10,003 nucleotides of DNA, from assembly GCA_025929805.1 (NCBI GenBank), contig JAICPP010000117.1:1-10003 (forward strand), given 5' to 3'. Positions 1-6,069 of the stretch are shown here, one piece after another; position 1 is the first letter of the stretch; each line of letters opens with the position of its first letter. This DNA is from Gemmatimonadales bacterium. Lineage in GTDB: Bacteria > Gemmatimonadota > Gemmatimonadetes > Gemmatimonadales > GWC2-71-9. The translations under genes and the position numbers were made by a program. Below the pieces are notes generated by a model. The model ran no database searches. It saw nothing but the letters and a program-made list of their open reading frames with translations, and was not told where the DNA came from.

Positions 1-541
1 CATCGGCGAGCGATACCGCCAGGGCGGGATCGGCAAACAGCAGCGGCTGGGAGTCAGGTGGGTGGCGAAGAGTCACCACCAAACGGCCCTCGTTCCCAGG
101 ACCGGCCGACTCGATGCCGAGCGCATGGAGCACCTCAGGACGTGCTAGCCAGGTCGATGAGATCCGGGCAGCGGCGCTGGAGGAGGAACCGTTCTGCGAG
201 TCGCGCAGGGTAAACACCCACTGCCGGCGGGCGTCATCCCGAGTCCACTGAGAGGCAAGCCCAGGGCGAAGCTCCGCGCGACAATCCAGCCGAACCAACG
301 TTTCGGAAAACTGTGAGAAGAGAAGACGCTCGCTATCGTTTGTCGGGATGGGCGCGTGCGCCGGATTGACGGTGTCCTGCAGGACAACCGTGAACGTGTC
401 CAGCCGCGCCGCCTCTGCGTCAACGATGAGGCAAGGATCGGGAGCTTCGGGCTCGATAGAGGGTGCCGGAGTCCTGGGGCCGCAGCCTGCGATCACGAGC
501 AGAAGCCAGCCTGCCGCTCCTAGGACTCCGCGACCACGAAT
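1..541 (-). CDS. Lipoprotein, family 5 (peptide/nickel-type) solute-binding protein, N-terminal part
   Basis: The frame is open from about 541 to the window edge (about 180 codons) and runs off the left side, so only the N-terminus is seen. It begins RGRGVLGAAGWLLLVIAGC, a short basic stretch, a hydrophobic core and a lipobox (IAGC) with the lipidated Cys at about residue 20. The mature part contains NDSERLLFSQFSETLVRLDC and then RAELRPGLASQWTRDD and RRQWVFTLRDS. This follows the N-terminal order of SBP_bac_5 proteins: an 'L..Y/F EtLvrlD' segment, 'l.PgLA.sW', then 'tftLR'. Such proteins bind peptides or other solutes outside the membrane for an ABC importer. No ATG, GTG or TTG precedes the signal peptide in frame. 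The best start is ATT at 541-539, about 7 bases after GGAG, inside the end of the SPOR gene (22-base overlap). A sequencing error in an ATG is the other explanation. Family assignment is fairly confident; substrate is unknown. Confidence 0.68.
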   Translation of the reverse strand, partial: MRGRGVLGAAGWLLLVIAGCGPRTPAPSIEPEAPDPCLIVDAEAARLDTFTVVLQDTVNPAHAPIPTNDSERLLFSQFSETLVRLDCRAELRPGLASQWTRDDARRQWVFTLRDSQNGSSSSAAARISSTWLARPEVLHALGIESAGPGNEGRLVVTLRHPPDSQPLLFADPALAVSLAD

Positions 542-1500
542 GGGCTCCCTCCCAGCTTGGCTTTGACCTCTGGCACGGCCGCCGCAGCTTCCGACTTGGT
601 AGCGTATCCGCCGACCCGGATCTTGTAGAGTCCTCCTTCCTGCACCGTCACGACATCGAATCCACGCGATTTCAGCTTGGCCGCCAGCGATCGCGCGGTC
701 GAGACGCTGCGGACTGCGGTGATCTGAATCCGATAGCGGGCGCCTGCAACGGCGGGCGGAGTGGAATCCGCCCTTGGCGGCTCGGCCCGGGGATGGGGAG
801 CCGGAGGCGTTGGTGGAGCGGGCGCGGCAGCCACTGAAGGTGGTGTCCCCCGTCCAGTGTCGGGAGGCGCAGGGACCAGTATGGTTTGCGAGTCCATGCC
901 GGCAGTGTCTGCCGTCGGAGCCTCGGTGGGCCGCGGCGCGCCGGCCCCGGCAAGCTGGCTGCAGCGCTGGTTGAGATAGCCGAGCTGATTCTGGACCTCG
1001 ATGTTGCCACGGGAAGCCGCCAGACCGTCGGCGATCCACCGGCAGGCGATCTCGGGTCTCTTCTGGTCGAAGTAGGTACGCGCGGCCCAATAGGCAGCCT
1101 GTGGCAGAAGTGAGCTACCGGGATAGTCGAGACGAATCCGCTCCAGGTTGCGGGCCGCCCCATCCAGGTTGGAGCTGGCGTAGTCGAGCTGAACCAGACG
1201 AAGAAGGGCGTCATCGGCCCAGCTGGAAGACGAGTATTCCACGGCCACGCGCTGGAGCTGCCGGCGCATCTCGGCCGCGTCACTGGCCACCATAGCCTGA
1301 GTGTAGATGATCTGAGGGTACAGAGTATCGGTGGAAGAGGTGGCAGCCAGCAGCCGTTGGACCTTGATCCGCGCCGAGTCTCCCTGGCCCTCCTGGGCAT
1401 GTCGGATGACCTCGACCAGGCGAGGGTCGGTTTGCGAGAACGCGGGAAAGACGGGAAAGACGGGAAGGAGTAAAAGGACGCGCCCCAAAACGCTTCTCAC
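520..1500 (-). CDS. Exported TPR-like protein with C-terminal SPOR domain
   Basis: The protein is about 326 residues from the chosen GTG at 1500. The N-terminus MRSVLGRVLLLLPVFPVFPA is a good Sec signal peptide, with likely cleavage near AFS/QTD. Residues about 25-185 are alpha-helical and TPR-like (for example SSWADDALLRLVQLDYASSN and SSLLPQAAYWAARTYFDQ), resembling the periplasmic YbgF/BamD style of repeat. About 190-250 is a Pro/Ala-rich linker. About 256-326 is a SPOR domain (YRIQITAVRS, then GGLYKIRVGGYATKSEA), a fold that binds denuded peptidoglycan glycans, often at division sites. An envelope role in the periplasm is inferred. The frame stays open to a TTG at 1608, and GTG codons at 1545 and 1533 are alternatives; GGAAGG at 1555-1560 could serve the GTG at 1545. 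I chose 1500 because it gives the cleanest signal peptide, though it lacks an obvious ribosome binding site. It follows holA and overlaps the lipoprotein gene. Confidence 0.82.
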   Translation of the reverse strand: MRSVLGRVLLLLPVFPVFPAFSQTDPRLVEVIRHAQEGQGDSARIKVQRLLAATSSTDTLYPQIIYTQAMVASDAAEMRRQLQRVAVEYSSSSWADDALLRLVQLDYASSNLDGAARNLERIRLDYPGSSLLPQAAYWAARTYFDQKRPEIACRWIADGLAASRGNIEVQNQLGYLNQRCSQLAGAGAPRPTEAPTADTAGMDSQTILVPAPPDTGRGTPPSVAAAPAPPTPPAPHPRAEPPRADSTPPAVAGARYRIQITAVRSVSTARSLAAKLKSRGFDVVTVQEGGLYKIRVGGYATKSEAAAAVPEVKAKLGGSPFVVAES

Positions 1501-1578
1501 AGAACGCGAAATCGAAGTGCTAACTCGTTTCACTGTTCGTCTCACTGTCCGTAACCTTCCCGTCCTTCCCGTCCTTCC
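1445..1578 (-). repeat. Long imperfect inverted repeat between holA and the SPOR gene
   Basis: On the minus strand a 24-base arm (positions 1578-1555), built from the unit GGAAGGACGG, pairs with an arm at 1468-1445 built from CCCGTCTTT. All 24 positions pair if two G-U pairs are allowed, giving a very stable RNA stem around an 86-base loop. The outer edge lies one base from the holA stop codon (TGA 1582-1580). The loop holds a 12-base direct repeat (1525-1536 and 1537-1548, one mismatch) and all three GTG start candidates of the SPOR gene. The inner arm is translated as VFPVFP within the signal peptide. This could be a small non-autonomous element, a translation-control hairpin, or an expanded short tandem repeat. 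Seen directly; function unknown. Confidence 0.75.
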
Positions 1579-1579
1579 A

Positions 1580-2635
1580 TCACGCTGCCTCCGCCGAGCG
1601 CACGCCAATGCGCAGTATGAGGTCGGTCAACACTCCCCGCTCATCCGAAATGGTTGTGCTCTTGAGCGCCTGGTCGGCCTCGATGCTGGCTTTCAGGGCC
1701 GATCGCAGGCGCTCAGCCGGCCACTGGGCCACGATCCGGCTCCAGCGGGAGGCCTCTTCCTTGTAGCCCAGCAGTCCGCCGGGTCGATTCCGGAGCAGGG
1801 CCTTGAAGATGGCATCCTCCAACCTCCCCGCTCGAAGCCCTTTGTCGAAGAGGCTTCTGGCCAGCGCGAGACCGATCAGCGCCGTTCCCAGCGTGGTCAC
1901 CAGCTTCACCCCGGTCATTCCGGGTTGCGCCAGGATCGAGGCCAGTATGGTCACGGCCCTGCCGGACTGGTCGTCGAGAACGGCCCAACGCCAATCCCAC
2001 AGGGTCTCGCCATGGCGAACTCCCACCATCTCTCCCACCTGCTCGCTGGTGAGCGGCAGGTCCGAGGGCAATGCGGCGAACTTCGACAGCTCGGAAACGA
2101 GTGCGCCGAGGTCGGTTCCCACCGAGCGCACCAGATGGTCTGCCGCCTCGGGCTCTAGGCTCACCCCCAGGGTTTCGGCCCGGCGCTGGACCCACCGGGC
2201 CGCGCGCTCGGCTGGCAGGGGATCGAACCGCACCGAATAGGATCCGCGAACCAGATCCCTGTCCTCACTATCCTCGCCGGCTCCCTGGATCAGAATTGCG
2301 AGCGTGTCCGGGCAGGGGCTATTGAGGTAACGGAGGAACGCAGTTCGGCTCCGGGTTTTCCGCTTCCACGCCTCGACCTCGCGGAGCACCACCACGCGGC
2401 GCTGTGCCATCATCGGGAGCGTATTACACAGGGTGTGGATCTCTTCGGCCTCGAGCTGACTGGCGGATCGCTGATCGAGGTTGAAGTCACGCATACCCGG
2501 TTCCAGGGCCAGGTCGAGGATGGAGCGTACCGCCTCGTCCTTGAGCACGTCCTCAGGACCGTGAAAGTAGTAGACCGGCGCGAGATCGCCCTTGTTCAGG
2601 GATCGCAACAACGCGTCCATCGAATGTGCCGGCAT
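1580..2635 (-). CDS. holA: DNA polymerase III delta subunit (clamp loader)
   Basis: The 351-residue product has the length and layout of bacterial HolA. It starts MPAHSMDALLRSLNKGDLAP followed by VYYFHGPEDVLKDEAVRSIL, the usual start in which the protein 'pulls' a degenerate P-loop-like segment. Next come NTLPMMAQRRVVVLREVEAW (the family's 'lPmf...RlVvv.....'), an AAA+-like second domain (LAILIQGAGEDSEDRDLV), and a helical collar region with DLGALVSELSKFA and a C-terminus containing KASIEADQALKS. In the cell it works in the cytoplasm, opening the beta sliding clamp within the DnaX complex. Start is ATG at 2635; no strong ribosome binding site is visible. A second ATG, five codons in, is possible. 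It lies 52 bases after the NUDIX gene. The classic P-loop is absent, as expected for delta. Confidence 0.93.
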   Translation of the reverse strand: MPAHSMDALLRSLNKGDLAPVYYFHGPEDVLKDEAVRSILDLALEPGMRDFNLDQRSASQLEAEEIHTLCNTLPMMAQRRVVVLREVEAWKRKTRSRTAFLRYLNSPCPDTLAILIQGAGEDSEDRDLVRGSYSVRFDPLPAERAARWVQRRAETLGVSLEPEAADHLVRSVGTDLGALVSELSKFAALPSDLPLTSEQVGEMVGVRHGETLWDWRWAVLDDQSGRAVTILASILAQPGMTGVKLVTTLGTALIGLALARSLFDKGLRAGRLEDAIFKALLRNRPGGLLGYKEEASRWSRIVAQWPAERLRSALKASIEADQALKSTTISDERGVLTDLILRIGVRSAEAA

Positions 2636-2652
2636 GCCTGAAACGTATCGTG

Positions 2653-2683
2653 GCCGCCGGAGACAGGTAAGCCGTTGGCGGCT
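2653..2683 (-). other. Two mutually exclusive hairpins before holA
   Basis: In the 52-base gap between the NUDIX stop and the holA start, two stems compete for the same bases. One pairs 2670-2674 with 2679-2683 (AGCCG/CGGCT, 4-base loop). The other pairs 2653-2658 with 2677-2682 (GCCGCC/GGCGGC, 18-base loop). No T-run follows, so this is not a standard terminator. It could tune holA expression within the operon, or be chance in GC-rich DNA. Confidence 0.3.
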
Positions 2684-2687
2684 CAGG

Positions 2688-3224
2688 TCATCGCCGGAAT
2701 CCCTGGATAAACATCAAGGCGATCAGGGTCTTGGCGTCCACGATCTCCCCGTTGCGGATCATGTTCATGGCCTCGGACCAGCGGCGGGTCTGCACCTCCA
2801 TGAATTCGTCCGACTCGCGACGATGGGTTCCCTTCTTCAATTCGTGAGCCATGAAGAGATGGATCTTCTCGTCGGTGAACCCGGGCGTGGTATAGATGGT
2901 GGTGAGCCGAGCCAGCACATCAGCGGTCATCCCGATCTCCTCTTCCAGTTCGCGCTGAGCGCAGGTTGCCGCTGTTTCGCCCGGGTCCAGTCGGCCGGCA
3001 GGAATCTCCCAGATGAAGCTGTCGGCAGCATGACGGAACTGGCGGATGAGGTAGATCCGCGGATCCGGGGCCCGAGGCTCATCGATGAAGGGCACAACGG
3101 CCGATGCCCCGGGGTGGCGTATCATCTCCAGCTGGCCGGTAGACTGGTTGGGGAAACGCACAGTGTCGCGGTCGAGGTTGATGACCTTGCCGCTATACAG
3201 TCGTTCCGAGGATACGAGCGTCAT
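2688..3224 (-). CDS. NUDIX hydrolase, ADP-ribose pyrophosphatase-like
   Basis: The 178-residue protein has a perfect NUDIX box at residues 77-99: G-x5-E-x7-REL-x-EE-x-GM, visible as GRLDPGE then RELEEEIGM. Glu side chains of this box bind the Mg2+ ions that drive cleavage of nucleoside-diphosphate linkages. The preceding IYLIRQFRHAADSFIWEIPA and the strand layout are those of ADP-ribose/ADP-sugar pyrophosphatases (the NudF/YffH branch), cytoplasmic enzymes that split ADP-ribose into AMP and ribose 5-phosphate. The start is ATG at 3224, which overlaps the stop of the DUF218 gene as ATGA, so translation is probably coupled. Subfamily substrate is inferred from sequence style; another NDP-sugar could be the true target. 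Confidence 0.92.
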   Translation of the reverse strand: MTLVSSERLYSGKVINLDRDTVRFPNQSTGQLEMIRHPGASAVVPFIDEPRAPDPRIYLIRQFRHAADSFIWEIPAGRLDPGETAATCAQRELEEEIGMTADVLARLTTIYTTPGFTDEKIHLFMAHELKKGTHRRESDEFMEVQTRRWSEAMNMIRNGEIVDAKTLIALMFIQGFRR

Positions 3225-3883
3225 GGGCCCGAGGGGTGAGAGGTGAGGGGAGACAACGTCGCACGCACCCAGGCTATGGGGATCTTCAACGCTTCGGCGG
3301 CCAGATAACGCAGCTCGAGCACCGGGTTGTCCGATATGGGGCTGCTTTCGGTCGGGGAGGTGTACGCCACCAGGTGTGTCCGCTGAGCCTCGAGGCGGAG
3401 TCGGAGCATGTGAAAGGGATCACTCACCAGGATTACCCGCTTCAGCCGGGCTGCTGCCAGCCATGCGGCCACGGCAGTCATGGAGGCCTGAGTCGAGCGG
3501 CCTTGCGGCTGGGCCACCACCGCGCTCGGCGGCACCTTACGAGTCAGAAGGTAGTGTTGCGCCACGCTCGCTTCACTGGTGGTGTCGCCTCGCCCCACGC
3601 CTCCGGTCACGACAATCCGAGGCGCCAACCCTTCCCGATACAGTTGAAGGGCATGGTCCAGCCGAGCTCGAAACACCGGTGACGGGCGGCCATTGTACTG
3701 AGCCGCGCCGAGTACCACGATCGCATCGGCTGGCAGCCGCTGATCCTGCTGACTGACCGCCAACACCAGAACCAGCGCGACGGTATAAATGATGGCTGCC
3801 GCCAGAAGGATCAGGACAATAATTCGGCGGAGAGTTTGAAAGGGGGAGCGAGGGAAGGTTGGCTGGCGTCGTTCCGCTGTCAC
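3221..3883 (-). CDS. DUF218 / YdcF-SanA-like membrane-anchored protein
   Basis: The 220-residue protein has one N-terminal membrane segment (about residues 20-43, IIVLILLAAAIIYTVALVLV) with Arg residues before it, suggesting a cytoplasmic N-terminus and an exported soluble domain. The DUF218 domain is clear: DAIVVLGAAQYNGRPSPVFR (53-72), then LYREGLAPRIVVTGG (81-95), GDTTSEA (99-105), a Ser/Thr-rich turn at GRSTQAS (128-134), and VILVSDPFHMLRLR (150-163). Relatives include SanA, ElyC and YdcF, linked to envelope integrity or lipid-carrier metabolism; the precise reaction is not known. Start is GTG at 3883, overlapping the stop of the upstream RNase gene as GTGA. The gene ends overlapping the NUDIX start, so three genes are linked by 4-base overlaps. 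Confidence 0.88.
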   Translation of the reverse strand: MTAERRQPTFPRSPFQTLRRIIVLILLAAAIIYTVALVLVLAVSQQDQRLPADAIVVLGAAQYNGRPSPVFRARLDHALQLYREGLAPRIVVTGGVGRGDTTSEASVAQHYLLTRKVPPSAVVAQPQGRSTQASMTAVAAWLAAARLKRVILVSDPFHMLRLRLEAQRTHLVAYTSPTESSPISDNPVLELRYLAAEALKIPIAWVRATLSPLTSHPSGP

Positions 3884-5271
3884 AGCTCGAAGCTCTCGCC
3901 ATGACTGGGGATTCTGACATCCTTGACTCCCTCTTCTCGCAGGAGGTTCGCCATGGCCTCAAGGGCCGCCGGCTCGCCGTGCACCACAAAGGCTCGGCGA
4001 ACCGGCCCGCCCAGCCGCCGGACCCAGGCCCGCAGCTCATCGCGATCGGCGTGCGCCGAGTAGCCGGTGATGGATTCGACCTCCGCCCTGCGCTCGTACT
4101 CCTGTCCCAGGATTCGGACCCGCTCTTGTCCGTTCTGGATGCGGCGGCCGAGCGTGTGCTCCGCCTGGAAGCCGACGAACAGAATCAAGTTGCGATGGTC
4201 GCCAATGCCATGGGCGAGATGGTGCAGGATGCGGCCCGACTCGGCCATGCCGGATGCAGCGATAATGACGGCCGGTCCAGTGTTGGCATCGAGGGCCTTG
4301 GACTCTGCTACCTCGCTCACATAGCGAAGCAGGGGGAAATCGAAGAGCTCGTTGGTGATCTCGATCAGGCGCTCACGCCGATCGAACACCTCGGGATGCA
4401 TCCGGAACACGGTCGTGATGTCCACCGCCAGCGGACTATCGAGGTAGATGGGGACCTGGGGGATCTGGTTGGCCCGGAACAGGTGGTGCAGACTGTAAAT
4501 CAGCTCCTGAGCCCGGCCAACCGCGAACGCCGGAATCAACAACTTCCCCCCGCGGGCGGCCGTCTTTCGCACCGCGGCGGCCAAGCGTGACTCGGCCTCG
4601 GCAAAGGACTCGTGCTGCCGGTCGGCGTAGGTGGCCTCGATAACCAGTGTGTCGATCGGTCCGGTCGGCGGCTCCGGGTTCCGGACGATGGGGAGATTGC
4701 TTCGGCCGATGTCACCGGAAAACACCACTCGATGATTGCCACCTTCGCTGACCCGCAAGTCGACGGTAGCGGAGCCGAGGATATGGCCCGCTTCCACGAA
4801 GTCGAGGGCCAAATGCTTGCGCAGGTAGAAGACCCGGCGATAGGGGATGCCAACCATGAGATCTTGTACGGCGATGGCATCGCGCAGCGAGTACAGCGGT
4901 TCGCTTTCGATGCCCACCTTGCCATGGCGGCTGAGAAACTCGTGGTCTTTCTCCTGGATGTGCGCCGCGTCAGCCAGCATGACGGCGCATAGATCACGAG
5001 TGGCGGGAGTGGCGTAAACTGGACCGTGAAAGCCCTCCTTGACCAGCAAGGGGAGCCGGCCGCTATGGTCGATGTGCGCGTGGCTCAACACCACACCATC
5101 GAGCCGGCGGGCGTCGAAGGGCAGCTCCGCGTTCAGGGCATGGGCGGGGGCCCGGCGGCCCTGAAACAACCCCGCATCCAGGAGGATACGGGCTCCGGCT
5201 GCCTCGAGCAGGTGCATGGACCCGGTGACCTGGCCTGCGGCGCCCCAGAAGGTGAGTCGTATTCCGGTCAC
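3880..5271 (-). CDS. Metallo-beta-lactamase/beta-CASP RNase (RNA-processing exonuclease family)
   Basis: The 463-residue protein has all landmarks of the beta-CASP nucleases. These are the metal-binding HAHIDH (64-69), GHILGSA (162-168), SGDIGR (185-190), the EATY segment near 212, then the CASP cap (IPAFAVGRAQELIYSL, DSPLAVDIT, AASGMAESGR) and motif C SAHADRDEL (405-413). It ends with the RMMBL-type VHGEP segment. The order fits the COG1236 branch (YSH1/CPSF73-like, 'mRNA 3-end processing factor' family), zinc-dependent endo/exoribonucleases of the cytoplasm, and not RNase J, which is longer. The start is GTG at 5271, preceded by a strong GGGGAGGT six bases upstream. A longer TTG start at 5289 lacks such a site. 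The gene begins 42 bases after upp and overlaps the DUF218 start. Substrate RNAs are unknown. Confidence 0.93.
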   Translation of the reverse strand: MTGIRLTFWGAAGQVTGSMHLLEAAGARILLDAGLFQGRRAPAHALNAELPFDARRLDGVVLSHAHIDHSGRLPLLVKEGFHGPVYATPATRDLCAVMLADAAHIQEKDHEFLSRHGKVGIESEPLYSLRDAIAVQDLMVGIPYRRVFYLRKHLALDFVEAGHILGSATVDLRVSEGGNHRVVFSGDIGRSNLPIVRNPEPPTGPIDTLVIEATYADRQHESFAEAESRLAAAVRKTAARGGKLLIPAFAVGRAQELIYSLHHLFRANQIPQVPIYLDSPLAVDITTVFRMHPEVFDRRERLIEITNELFDFPLLRYVSEVAESKALDANTGPAVIIAASGMAESGRILHHLAHGIGDHRNLILFVGFQAEHTLGRRIQNGQERVRILGQEYERRAEVESITGYSAHADRDELRAWVRRLGGPVRRAFVVHGEPAALEAMANLLREEGVKDVRIPSHGESFEL

Positions 5272-5277
5272 GAACTG

Positions 5278-5285
5278 ACCTCCCC
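5278..5285 (-). promoter_or_regulatory. Ribosome binding site of the beta-CASP RNase gene
   Basis: GGGGAGGT lies six bases before the GTG at 5271-5269. It decides the start in favour of this GTG over the upstream TTG at 5289, which would overlap the site. Confidence 0.8.
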
Positions 5286-5313
5286 ACAAGCGTGTACGCT
5301 TTCTCTTCTCACG

Positions 5314-5958
5314 CTACCTGGTCCCAAACAGTCTATCGCCGGCGTCACCCAGACCCGGCAGGATGTAGCCCACCGGGTTGAGCTCCCGGTCGAGCGCGGC
5401 AGCGAAGAGGGGTACATCGGGGTGCGCGTCGAGCATCCGGCTGACTCCCTCGGGGGCGGCGACCAGGCTCAGAAATCGAATTCGGCGAGCGCCTGCCTTC
5501 TTGAGGGCGCCCACGGCGGCCACGGCCGATCCGCCGGTGGCGAGCATGGGGTCGAGCACGAAGAAATCACGCTCCATGTGGTCAGCCGGGATCTTGAAGT
5601 AGTAGTCCACCGGCTGGAGCGTCTTGTGGTCGCGGTAGAGGCCGATGTGTCCCACCCGAGCCGAGGGGATGAGTTGGGTAATGCCGTCCACCATGCCGAG
5701 TCCGGCTCGGAGGATAGGAACCAGCGTCAGCTTCTTCCCCGAGACCTGCTGGCCGGTGGTGCGCTCCAACGGAGTCTCGATCTCGGTAGGTGCGGTCGGC
5801 AGATCCTTGGTCACCTCGTAGGCCATGAGCATCGCGATTTCGCTGACCAACTGCTTGAAATCGCGGGTGCTGGTGTCCTTGTCGCGGAGAATAGTGAGCT
5901 TGTGTTGGATGAGGGGGTGAGACAGAACAGTAAGATTGGGAAACCTGGGTGGCGGCAT
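5314..5958 (-). CDS. upp: Uracil phosphoribosyltransferase
   Basis: The 214-residue product matches UPRT along its length: LVPILRAGLGMVDG (79-92), YRDHKTLQPVDYY (108-120), the PRPP-binding loop DPMLATGGSA (136-145), and the uracil-binding C-terminus GYILPGLGDAGDRLFGTR (197-214). It makes UMP from uracil and PRPP in the cytoplasm (pyrimidine salvage). The frame stays open far upstream into the corA antisense strand, but family length and homology begin at MPPPRFPNL, so ATG at 5958 is chosen. No ribosome binding site precedes it; the bases just upstream are a C-run (TTTCCCCCCC) after CATATT. It is the first gene of the minus-strand cluster, with the RNase gene 42 bases after it. Confidence 0.96.
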   Translation of the reverse strand: MPPPRFPNLTVLSHPLIQHKLTILRDKDTSTRDFKQLVSEIAMLMAYEVTKDLPTAPTEIETPLERTTGQQVSGKKLTLVPILRAGLGMVDGITQLIPSARVGHIGLYRDHKTLQPVDYYFKIPADHMERDFFVLDPMLATGGSAVAAVGALKKAGARRIRFLSLVAAPEGVSRMLDAHPDVPLFAAALDRELNPVGYILPGLGDAGDRLFGTR

Positions 5959-6069
5959 GGGGGGGAAATATGCGGTCGAAAGGGAGGACAGTGGTAGTGG
6001 ACCCCGTCTCGCGCGGGCGGGGAGCACCTCCGATATTCGGCGGATCCCTGGGTTGTAAGGAGGCACCTG
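5959..6069. promoter_or_regulatory. Divergent intergenic region between upp and corA
   Basis: This 111-base gap must hold start signals for both directions. For upp, CATATT (minus strand) ends eight bases before the ATG, which would suit a leaderless transcript, but no convincing -35 is seen. For corA, a GATATT at about 6032-6037 is a possible -10 without a clear -35. A stem of CCCCG (6002-6006) and CGGGG (6018-6022) could form in the corA leader. The gap is too short for an M-box magnesium riboswitch. Confidence 0.35.
6057..6063 (+). promoter_or_regulatory. Ribosome binding site of corA
   Basis: AAGGAGG sits six bases before the ATG at 6070, a near-perfect anti-16S match. It favours this ATG over the in-frame ATG three codons later. 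Confidence 0.85.

Noticed and set aside
145..423. 92-codon minus-strand frame
   Set aside because: A shadow of the solute-binding lipoprotein frame, which is open throughout and has a lipobox and family motifs.
1441..1580. CRISPR-like array from the GGGAAGGAC-type repeats
   Set aside because: The units are about 10 bases, adjacent, without spacers, and arranged as an inverted repeat.
1331..2158. 275-codon plus-strand frame
   Set aside because: Antisense shadow of holA and the SPOR gene; low-complexity, Arg/Gly/Gln-rich product with no domain pattern, and holA on the other strand is certain.
3859..4590. 243-codon plus-strand frame
   Set aside because: Antisense to the beta-CASP RNase, whose catalytic motifs are intact on the minus strand.
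5026..5997. 323-codon plus-strand frame
   Set aside because: Antisense across upp and the RNase start; GC-rich frame-bias artefact without a recognisable domain.
5959..6069. Magnesium riboswitch (M-box or ykoK leader) before corA
   Set aside because: The gap is 111 bases and shared with the upp start; no M-box conserved elements are visible.
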